Positions 58,184-64,000 of a DNA stretch of 64,000 nucleotides are shown here, one piece after another (the first letter of the stretch is position 1; the number at the start of each line of letters is the position of its first letter). The notes under the pieces are model-generated. The model searched no databases. It was not told the origin of the DNA and worked only from the letters and a program-made list of their open reading frames with translations. The stretch covers positions 4,714-68,713 of the forward strand of contig CAYUHJ010000011.1 of NCBI GenBank assembly GCA_964444365.1, written 5' to 3'. A program made the translations under genes and the position numbers. The DNA comes from CAYUHJ01 sp964444365. Lineage in GTDB: Bacteria > Planctomycetota > Planctomycetia > Gemmatales > Gemmataceae.

Positions 58184-59233
58184 GTGAACCGGGTTGCCTT
58201 CGTCATCGTGCTGGGATGGGTTTCGCTCGCCACTGCCGGTGAGCCACCTACGGCCGGCGAGAAAGCGTCAGCGCTGGCGAAGGCCCGCGCCCACCGTCTT
58301 GCCAAGGAGTTCGACCGGGCGGACGAACTGCTCCAAAGTGCGCTCGGCGTCGAACTCCCAGAGGTGGCTCCGATCGGCCCGCCGAAACTTGTGCCCGGCA
58401 CCGGTTGGGCCAGGGGTGACGCGGCCTTCGAGAAAGAGGCCATCTACCTGCTGGAAGACCGGGCCGAGCTGCTCGACGGTGCGCCGTCGGCGAAACTGTG
58501 GAAGGCGGCACTCGACGGCTGGTCGAAGTTCATGAACCGGTACCGACCGGTGCTCGCGTCCGGCGGCAAGTCCGCGTCGAAAGGTGCGGTACTTGCCCTG
58601 GTCAATTTGAAGGTTCCGCTTCCCCCCCACCCGCTGTTCCCGGACGGATTGCCGGACCTTTCTGGCGAGGATGTGAAGGGCGGACGGGATGCCACAATCG
58701 CCGTCCTGATCGCCCCGGAATACTTTGTCCCCCAGCCGAACGGCGGGCCGCCCGTCGCGGTGCCCAACCCGTACCTGAAGCCGTTGCAGCTGGTCATCCG
58801 GGAAGAGGAAGTCCGACTCAGGCCGCTGTACTTCGAAGCCTTCTGCGAGTCGACCCGGTGCCTGGCGCGGGCGAACAGTTCGCTGCTGAAGTCGAACCCG
58901 GCCAAGCTGACCGAGCAGTTCGGCAAGATCGCGAACACCATGAAGGACCTGGAGACGAAGAACCCCGAACTGTCCCCCGAGGTCCGGGCGAAGTTCGCCG
59001 ACCTGATCGAAAGCTACCCGGATCTCAAGAAGGCTTACGTCGACCTGCAGGGCCGGATGTTCCTCAAATTCGACCCGCCGTCCGAACCCCCGACCCCGAC
59101 CCCCCAACCTCCCCCGGAGATTGCCCCATGCCCGCTCGCTGGGCCGCTCGGTTCGCCCTGTTTTTCGCCGTCATCGCCGTGGCCGTCGCCGTGCAACGGC
59201 CGGTTTACGGCCAGGGGGCGATGGAGAAGGTGA
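58184..59233 (+). CDS. Secreted paralogue of the C-terminus of the large helical-repeat protein
   Basis: 349 residues from GTG 58184, one base after the previous stop. A new signal peptide (VAFVIVLGWVSLATAGE) is attached to a copy of the last ~280 residues of the preceding protein: FDRADELLQSALGVELPEVA, VPGTGWARGDAAFEKEAIYL, LDGWSKFMNRYRP. It contains the identical 165-base block. The homologous part ends near DLQGRMFLKFDPP; the following ~50 residues are Pro/Ser-rich and read into the next gene by 106 bases, so the original stop has probably been lost. It looks like a partial tandem duplication that acquired or kept an export signal. Confidence 0.8.
   Translation: MNRVAFVIVLGWVSLATAGEPPTAGEKASALAKARAHRLAKEFDRADELLQSALGVELPEVAPIGPPKLVPGTGWARGDAAFEKEAIYLLEDRAELLDGAPSAKLWKAALDGWSKFMNRYRPVLASGGKSASKGAVLALVNLKVPLPPHPLFPDGLPDLSGEDVKGGRDATIAVLIAPEYFVPQPNGGPPVAVPNPYLKPLQLVIREEEVRLRPLYFEAFCESTRCLARANSSLLKSNPAKLTEQFGKIANTMKDLETKNPELSPEVRAKFADLIESYPDLKKAYVDLQGRMFLKFDPPSEPPTPTPQPPPEIAPCPLAGPLGSPCFSPSSPWPSPCNGRFTARGRWRR
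58846..59010 (+). repeat. 165-bp identical block, copy 2
   Basis: Identical to 57918-58082. Immediately upstream the two genes differ (TTCTACGA versus TTCTGCGA) and immediately downstream (GACGACTACC versus GAAAGCTACC). Confidence 0.95.
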
Positions 59234-60198
59234 AGGTCACCTACGTCGACCGCAAGGACGGCAAGGTCTACTCCCAGCGGGAGTACGACCTGAAAAAAGA
59301 GTCCGCGTCCGGGCTCGAAGTCGTGCTCGTCAAGGACGTGAAGTTCATCCCGTCGGCGGACATCATCCGCGTCGACTACCTCGTCCCCGGCATCACCGCG
59401 GACCAGATCGCGGCCGCCATGAAGGAAGAGGCCGAGGAGCCCGCCAAGGCGGCGAAGCGGTACGGGGACCTGCAGAAGACGCCTGGCATTCCGCCGCGGG
59501 CCAAGCGGTACCTGGAGTACCGCGAGGCGGTTAGCACGGCGAAGATCGCGGACTCCAAGACCGGGGAGGAGTTCAAGGCGGAAGCCCAGAAGGCCATCAA
59601 GCTGCTCGGCAACTTCGCGAAGAACGACTCGTGGGAGGCCTGGGCCGCGACCCGGCAGGCGGCCCGCTACCAGATGGAACTCGACGACTTCAAGGGGGCC
59701 GCCGACACGCTCGGCGCGCTCGCCGGGAACAAGGCGCTGTCCAAGGAACTCGCCACGGAAGCGCTGATCGCCCAGGGGGCGGCGATGCTCCGGGCCGGGG
59801 ACGTCGGCGGGGCGGCCAACGTCGCGAAGGACGCCAAGGCCGCCGCGACCGGGACGCTCAAGCAGCGCGCCGAAGCGCTGGAACTCGCCGCGAAGATCGC
59901 CAAGGGCTCCGAGGGCACGTCCAAGCCGAAGGAAGCCATGGACCTGGAAAAAGCCCTGCTCACCACCATCACCGACCCGATGGCCCGGGCGCTGGGGTAC
60001 GGGCTGCTCGGCCACGTCTACAAGACCTACGGCCTGAAGCGGGACGCGATGTGGGCGTACCTGTGGGTCGACGTGGTGAACAACCAGGACCGCGACGAGG
60101 AACTGCTCGCCGTGAAGAACCTCGCGGACATCTTCGGCGACGTCGGCGAGGCGGACCGGGCGGTGCAGTACAAGGAAAAGCTGCCGAAGGTGCGGTGA
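59128..60198 (+). CDS. Secreted helical-repeat (TPR-like) protein
   Basis: 356 residues from ATG 59128 (CGGAGA upstream). A signal peptide (FALFFAVIAVAVAVQRPVYG) is followed by a short beta-rich module (MEKVKVTYVDRKDGKVYSQR; LEVVLVKDVKFIPSADIIRV) and then helical repeats (AATRQAARYQMELDDFKGAA; EALIAQGAAMLRAGDVGGAA; RALGYGLLGHVYKTYGLKRD). It is the third gene of the operon and unrelated in detail to the first two. Envelope location predicted; no enzymatic motif. Confidence 0.82.
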   Translation: MPARWAARFALFFAVIAVAVAVQRPVYGQGAMEKVKVTYVDRKDGKVYSQREYDLKKESASGLEVVLVKDVKFIPSADIIRVDYLVPGITADQIAAAMKEEAEEPAKAAKRYGDLQKTPGIPPRAKRYLEYREAVSTAKIADSKTGEEFKAEAQKAIKLLGNFAKNDSWEAWAATRQAARYQMELDDFKGAADTLGALAGNKALSKELATEALIAQGAAMLRAGDVGGAANVAKDAKAAATGTLKQRAEALELAAKIAKGSEGTSKPKEAMDLEKALLTTITDPMARALGYGLLGHVYKTYGLKRDAMWAYLWVDVVNNQDRDEELLAVKNLADIFGDVGEADRAVQYKEKLPKVR

Positions 60199-60250
60199 GC
60201 AAACTCCCCTTGTCGGGCGGCGGATTCGCCCCTAACATTGGGCGAATCGG

Positions 60251-60323
60251 GGGGCGGTAGCTCAGTTGGTAGAGCGCTGCAATCGCACTGCAGAGGTCAG
60301 GAGTTCGACTCTCCTTCGCTCCA
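60251..60323 (+). tRNA. tRNA-Ala (anticodon CGC)
   Basis: A full cloverleaf of 73 bases: 7-bp acceptor stem, D-arm GCTC/GAGC, anticodon stem CTGCA/TGCAG with loop ATCGCAC (anticodon CGC), T-arm AGGAG/CTCCT with loop TTCGACT, discriminator A. The G3-U70 pair that marks alanine tRNA is present. CCA is not encoded. It lies 52 bases after the helical-repeat gene. Confidence 0.95.
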
Positions 60324-60450
60324 CAGCCCCGCGACTTCCGGCCGGCCCGGAGAATCCCACAGATTCTCCGGGCCGTGTCATTTCCCGCCGCGTCCGCATG
60401 CTATCGTTGCCTGCCGCGTGTCGGTTCCTCCCTCTCACCGGAGTCTCTCC

Positions 60451-61176
60451 ATGCCCGCCCGCCTCGCCGCGCTCGTGCTCGCCGTCACCGCCGCGACCGC
60501 CGTCGCCCAGGAGCCGAAGGACAACCCCGCGGCCAAGCCGATCAACCGCGACAACCCCCGGCACAAGCAGTTCCTCGAAGTCGTCAAGAAGGGCGAAGGG
60601 GACGTGATCTTCCTCGGCGACAGCATCACCCAGGGCTGGGAAGGGGGCGGGAAGAAGGCGTGGGCCGACACCTTCGCCCCGATGAAGGCCGTCAACCTCG
60701 GCATCAGCGGCGACCAGACCGGGCACGTACTGTGGCGGCTCACGGAGGGCAAGGAGATCGAACCGCTGAAGCCGAAGGCGGCGGTCATCATGATCGGCAC
60801 GAACAACACCGGGGCGCACTCCGCGGAGCAGATCGCCGGCGGGATCAAGGCGATCATCGACGAACTCAAGAAGCAGAAGCCGGAGATCAAGATCCTGTTG
60901 CTCGGCGTCTTCCCCCGCAGCGGGCCGGGGGTCAAGAAGGAAGACACGGTCTGCCCGGCGGACAAGCTGAACCCGAAGATCAAGGCGATCAACGAGATCA
61001 TCGCCAAGTACGCGGACGACAAGACGGTCTTCTACAAGGACATCGGCCCGAAGTTCCTGAACGCCGAGGGCGGGCTGGACCGCAAGGTCATGCCGGACCT
61101 CCTGCACCTGAGCCCGGCCGCCTACGAAATCTGGGCGGAAGCAATCAAGGACGACGTAGCGAAGCTGGTGAAGTAG
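60451..61176 (+). CDS. Secreted SGNH/GDSL hydrolase
   Basis: 241 residues with a signal peptide (LAALVLAVTAATAVAQE). SGNH blocks: DVIFLGDSITQGW (Ser nucleophile), NLGISGDQTGHVLW (Gly), VIMIGTNNTG (Asn), and DLLHLSPAAYEIW (Asp-x-x-His). The length and block I-V spacing fit the platelet-activating-factor-acetylhydrolase-like esterases that are numerous in planctomycetes, where they often act on esterified polysaccharides. Substrate not predictable. ATG 60451 follows CGGAG; the gene stands alone behind the tRNA. Confidence 0.92.
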   Translation: MPARLAALVLAVTAATAVAQEPKDNPAAKPINRDNPRHKQFLEVVKKGEGDVIFLGDSITQGWEGGGKKAWADTFAPMKAVNLGISGDQTGHVLWRLTEGKEIEPLKPKAAVIMIGTNNTGAHSAEQIAGGIKAIIDELKKQKPEIKILLLGVFPRSGPGVKKEDTVCPADKLNPKIKAINEIIAKYADDKTVFYKDIGPKFLNAEGGLDRKVMPDLLHLSPAAYEIWAEAIKDDVAKLVK

Positions 61177-61246
61177 GGCCCGCCCGACGCCAACAGCGTG
61201 ATTGTCAGTGGTAGGAGGTACGCAGTTGGTGTCAGGAGAGGTATTG

Positions 61247-61372
61247 TCCCCCTCTCCCCGCTGGGGAGAGGGGTTAGGGGTGAGGGGAAAACCTTCACCC
61301 ACTCGCACTCGCTGAAACGGGATGGAGGGTGACCCCTCACCCCCGGACCCTCTCCCCAGCGGGGAGAGGGGA
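61247..61372. repeat. Family C palindromic element, locus 6
   Basis: Hairpins CCTCTCCCCGCTGGGGAGAG and CTCTCCCCAGCGGGGAGAG with inner flanks GGGTTAGGGGTGAGGGG / CCCCTCACCCCCGG. It resembles the locus at 33438-33565. It occupies the 398-bp gap 61177-61574 together with a family D repeat. Confidence 0.85.
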
Positions 61373-61426
61373 GAAAAGCGATTCCCGGACCCCCAACTGC
61401 GGAACTCCTATCTAAAACAAATTTGT

Positions 61427-61513
61427 GTCAGGCTTTCAGCCTGAATGGGATGACGCGCTTCCAACCCAGGGCGATGCCCTGGGCTGAATACTCCCAGCCC
61501 GTTGGGCTGAAGA
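61427..61513. repeat. Family D REP-like palindromes, locus 1
   Basis: Three short palindromes in a row: TCAGGCTTTCAGCCTGA, CCCAGGGCGATGCCCTGGG and AGCCCGTTGGGCT, joined by CTGAATACTCCCAG. The same string GGGCTGAATACTCCCAG appears at 63975-63991. Placed between two genes, just after the end of the minus-strand DHH gene. Confidence 0.7.
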
Positions 61514-61574
61514 CCGGGCACACGGCCGAAGTCACCAGTCCACATCACGAAGAGGCGACTCCGAACGGATTGCG

Positions 61575-62669
61575 TCAAGACTGCAAGTTTTGCAGCATCT
61601 CCCGCAGCGGCACCAGCCGCTGCCCGCGGACCTCGTCGATCTTCAGGTACTTCAGGAACCGCCGGCGGAGTTCCGCCTGCAGGTCGTCGATCGCGGTCGG
61701 GGACGTGCTGGCGAGCGGGATCGCGCCGCCGGCCCGGCGGTCGTGGCCGCCGGCGCGGCCCATCTTGCCGACGACCTTTTGCAGCAACTCGCCCCCCCCG
61801 GCGTTCGCCTTCGCCGCCCGCAGGGACAGGATCATCGAGTCGTCGAACACGCCGCCGCACACGGCCCAGTCGACCTCCTCGAACCGGATCATGAAGTCCG
61901 CGATCTCCGCCGCCTGCTCCGGCTGGGCGAGGTCGTCCACCCAGCTGATGACGAGCCGGTCGTAGATGAACGAACTTTGCAGGGCCTGCAGGAAGCACCC
62001 GAAGTGCGACTGCGGCAGCCGGGCGTTGCGGATCTGGGCGATGAGGTCCTTGTCCGCGATGGGGTACAGGAACAGCATGGCCTCGTCGTCGGCGGCGCTG
62101 GCCTCCCGCGGGTAGCCGGTGACCTCCGTTTCGAGCCCGTACAGCAGGGCCGTCGCGACCTTCTCCGTCAGCGGCACGTCCTGTTCTTTCAGGTACCGGG
62201 TCACGAGCGTACACGTCGCCCCGAGGGTCGGGCGGACGTCCACGAACGGGACGTCTTCGATGTCGCCGGGGGTCTCGTGGTGGTCGATGACGGCGTACAG
62301 GGGAATGTCGTCGCAGATGGTGTGGCGGCCCGTCCGGGGCTGACTGTCCACCATGACGACGGCGTCGCCCGGCGACCACTCGACGTGCTCGATCGGGGAC
62401 AGGTCGAGGTGCAGGACGTCGACCATCGCGCGGTTTTCCGCCCGGCTGATGAGGCCGTCGCGGGTCAGGACGGTGGGCTTGCCGAGCTTGGTGTCGACGA
62501 GGTGCGCCAGGCCGAGCATGCTGGCGAGGCTGTCGGGGTCGGGGTTCACATGGGAGACGAACACCGCGCGGGAATAGGCTTCGAGGCCGGCGAGAAACCG
62601 ATCGGACCGACGGGACCCGCTCCCGGCGGGTTTGCCGGAGGCGGAGAGGTCGGCACACTTGCGGGACAT
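61575..62669 (-). CDS. DHH/DHHA1-family phosphoesterase
   Basis: 364 residues. DHH-superfamily motifs: AVFVSHVNPDPDSLASML (I), DAVVMVDSQPRTGRH (II), YAVIDHHETPG (III, the DHH triad) and GLETEVTGYPREA (IV). The DHHA1 end carries GGHDRRAGGAIPLAS, a variant of GGHxxAAG. The size and order match nanoRNase/pAp-phosphatase (NrnA-like) proteins that finish RNA decay, or related cyclic-dinucleotide phosphodiesterases. A ~40-residue N-terminal extension (KCADLSASGKPAGSGSRRSD) is unusual but could come from an early start. It is monocistronic. Substrate inferred by family only. Confidence 0.88.
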   Translation of the reverse strand: MSRKCADLSASGKPAGSGSRRSDRFLAGLEAYSRAVFVSHVNPDPDSLASMLGLAHLVDTKLGKPTVLTRDGLISRAENRAMVDVLHLDLSPIEHVEWSPGDAVVMVDSQPRTGRHTICDDIPLYAVIDHHETPGDIEDVPFVDVRPTLGATCTLVTRYLKEQDVPLTEKVATALLYGLETEVTGYPREASAADDEAMLFLYPIADKDLIAQIRNARLPQSHFGCFLQALQSSFIYDRLVISWVDDLAQPEQAAEIADFMIRFEEVDWAVCGGVFDDSMILSLRAAKANAGGGELLQKVVGKMGRAGGHDRRAGGAIPLASTSPTAIDDLQAELRRRFLKYLKIDEVRGQRLVPLREMLQNLQS

Positions 62670-62920
62670 ACGAGGCGAACCTCAGGCGAATCATCCCGCG
62701 TTTCCACCGCGGGACCGGGCGCATCGGGCGGAGAGCGGCCATCCGTGAGCCAGTTCCTTTGTACCCGATCCGGCCCCCCCGTCCAAGCGCGGGGGCGTCG
62801 GTTTCCCCGCCGGGGTTCGCCGCCCCGTGCGACCGTGCGAATCGGGGGAATTGCGCCGCGCCGCCCCGCACCGGGGCGTCCGACGAGTAGACTAGCATCC
62901 CCCCGTCCCGGAGCCTCCCC

Positions 62921-63772
62921 ATGCGTTCGTTCCCGACCCGGTTCGCCCTGGTTTTCTCGGCCCTGGCCGCGTGTTCCGTTCCCGCCGCGGCCCAGACCCC
63001 GCCCGCCGCGGTGAAGTACCAGACCGAAAAGGACATCCTCTACCGCACCGGCGACGGCCTGACCGACGCGATGCGGGAGCGGTGCCGGCTGGACGTCTAC
63101 TACCCGCTCGAAACCAAAGACGCCCCGGTCGTCGTCTGGTTCCACGGCGGCGGGCTCAAGGCGGGGTCGAAGGCGATCCCCCCGGCGCTGACGAACAAGG
63201 GGCTCGTCGTGGTCGCGGCCAACTACCGGCTCAGCCCGGCGGCGAAGGCCCCGGAGTACGTCGAGGACGCCGCCGCCGCCGTCGCCTGGGCGTTCGCGAA
63301 CGCCGAGAAGTACGGCGGGTCCCGGAAGCTCGTCTTCGTGTCCGGCCACTCCGCCGGCGGCTACCTGGCGAACCTCGTGGTCCTCGACAAGCGGTGGCTG
63401 AAGGCCCACCAGGTCGACGCCGACGACGTCGCCGGGCTCGTCCCGTTCAGCGGGCAGGCGGTCACGCACTACACCGTGCGGGCAGAAAGGGGCATCGAGA
63501 AGACCCGGCCGGTGATCGACGAACTCGCCCCGCTGTACCACGTCCGCAAGGACGCCCCGCCGATCCTCATCATCAGCGGCGACCGCAACAAGGAACTGCT
63601 CGGCCGGTACGAGGAGACCGCGTACTTCTGGCGGATGCTGAAGGAGGTCGGGCACAAGCAGGCGGACCTGCTCGAACTGCAAGGGTACGACCACGGCGGC
63701 ATGGCCGAGCCCGGCTTCCCGCTGCTCGTGAAGTTCGTCCGGGAGCACGCGAAGCCGGCGGCGGGGAAGTGA
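62921..63772 (+). CDS. Secreted alpha/beta hydrolase
   Basis: 283 residues with a signal peptide (FALVFSALAACSVPAAAQ). Oxyanion motif VVVWFHGGGLKAGSK, nucleophile elbow FVSGHSAGGYLANLV (Ser), acid region ILIISGDRNKELLG and the His in LQGYDHGGMAEPG. This fits the BD-FAE / carboxylesterase group acting on esterified carbohydrates or small esters. ATG 62921 is 13 bases after CGGAG. A family D repeat follows it. Substrate unknown; two secreted esterase-like genes (this and the SGNH hydrolase) lie within 3 kb. Confidence 0.92.
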   Translation: MRSFPTRFALVFSALAACSVPAAAQTPPAAVKYQTEKDILYRTGDGLTDAMRERCRLDVYYPLETKDAPVVVWFHGGGLKAGSKAIPPALTNKGLVVVAANYRLSPAAKAPEYVEDAAAAVAWAFANAEKYGGSRKLVFVSGHSAGGYLANLVVLDKRWLKAHQVDADDVAGLVPFSGQAVTHYTVRAERGIEKTRPVIDELAPLYHVRKDAPPILIISGDRNKELLGRYEETAYFWRMLKEVGHKQADLLELQGYDHGGMAEPGFPLLVKFVREHAKPAAGK

Positions 63773-63828
63773 GGAAACATCCGCAACGACATCGTGAGGT
63801 GGCCGTGAGCTCGGACGTTTAGCCGTTC

Positions 63829-64000
63829 TTCAGGCCAACGGCCTGGGAGTACTCAGCCCAGGGCGAAGCCCTGGGATTGAGGCCACCCCCTCTTCAGGCC
63901 GTAGGCCTGGGACAAGTTTGTCTCAGACCTTCGGTCTGAAGTGCCCAACTCACCGCAACCCTGGGCGTTGCCCAGGGCTGAATACTCCCAGGCCGTTGGC
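63829..64000. repeat. Family D REP-like palindromes, locus 2
   Basis: Several palindromes, among them CCCAGGGCGAAGCCCTGGG, CAGACCTTCGGTCTG and CCTGGGCGTTGCCCAGG, followed by CTGAATACTCCCAGGCCGT. A long inverted relation links the left end (AACGGCCTGGGAGTACTCAG) and the right end (CTGAATACTCCCAGGCCGTT). The array runs off the window edge. No gene is seen in this 228-base stretch. Confidence 0.7.

Noticed and set aside
54544..58443. Open reading frame of 1299 codons on the minus strand
   Set aside because: It is antisense to the helical-repeat protein genes, has no start context, and translates to Leu/Arg/Gly/Val-rich sequence without domains. High GC content keeps antisense frames open.
63829..64000. 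CRISPR array
   Set aside because: The palindromes are unequal in length and spacing, the intervening bases are not regular spacers, and no cas gene is present.

Overview
The window is visibly GC-rich and reads as a planctomycete chromosome, most likely from the Gemmata lineage (Gemmataceae). The lineage markers are a DUF1559 pseudopilin-like protein, a DUF1501 / DUF1549-DUF1553 / cytochrome-WD40 cluster, a TIGR02996 'repeat-companion' protein, a FlgI-like lipoprotein without flagellar genes, Cys-rich secreted proteins and a tetrahydromethanopterin C1 gene (ftr). Two runs of exactly 10 N (3193-3202 and 12810-12819) mark a draft assembly; both lie inside coding sequence.

Layout. 1-4.8 kb: two glycosyltransferase genes separated by a REP-associated tyrosine transposase (RAYT) flanked by REP palindromes. 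4.8-8.2 kb: a tiny HemP-like gene, a pseudopilin, a small lipoprotein, a stand-alone rpsR and a XylR/AraC-type regulator. 8.4-14.4 kb: the DUF1501, DUF1549/DUF1553 and cytochrome-WD40 genes. 14.8-24.2 kb: FlgI-like lipoprotein, smc, thrS and a TIGR02996 protein followed by a decayed copy of the thrS 3' end. 24.5-27.7 kb: VTC-domain protein, DUF4956 membrane protein and a CotH-family kinase, closed by a strong terminator. 28.2-33.4 kb (minus strand): ROK kinase, Uma2-family protein, trpF, eno, a membrane protein and ftr. 33.6-42.4 kb (plus): an HD hydrolase, two tandem secreted CxxC proteins, an isocitrate-dehydrogenase-like enzyme and a 1488-residue membrane protein with six 65-residue charged repeats. 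42.4-46.1 kb (minus): pentapeptide-repeat protein, DNA methyltransferase with an adjacent HTH regulator, and a Cys-rich secreted protein. 46.7-54.3 kb: recJ, glgC, an MFS transporter, a TolB-like protein, a polytopic membrane protein and a degenerate receiver-like protein. 54.6-60.2 kb: three secreted helical-repeat proteins, two of which share a 165-bp block of perfect identity. 60.3-64 kb: tRNA-Ala(CGC), an SGNH hydrolase, a DHH phosphoesterase and an alpha/beta hydrolase.

The most striking theme is the number of small palindromic repeat families and their effect on genes. Family A is a ~100-121 bp MITE (two copies). Family B is the RAYT-linked REP (four copies). Family C is a ~70-130 bp G/C-rich element, usually made of two hairpins in inverted orientation (six loci). 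Family D is another REP-like palindrome (two loci). A family C element sits in frame in the hinge region of smc; a half element lies where one CxxC gene seems to have lost its stop codon and supplies purines in front of the next gene; a REP supplies the stop codon of the first glycosyltransferase. No CRISPR array, prophage or complete defence system was seen. Functions are inferred from remembered family features only; no database search was run.
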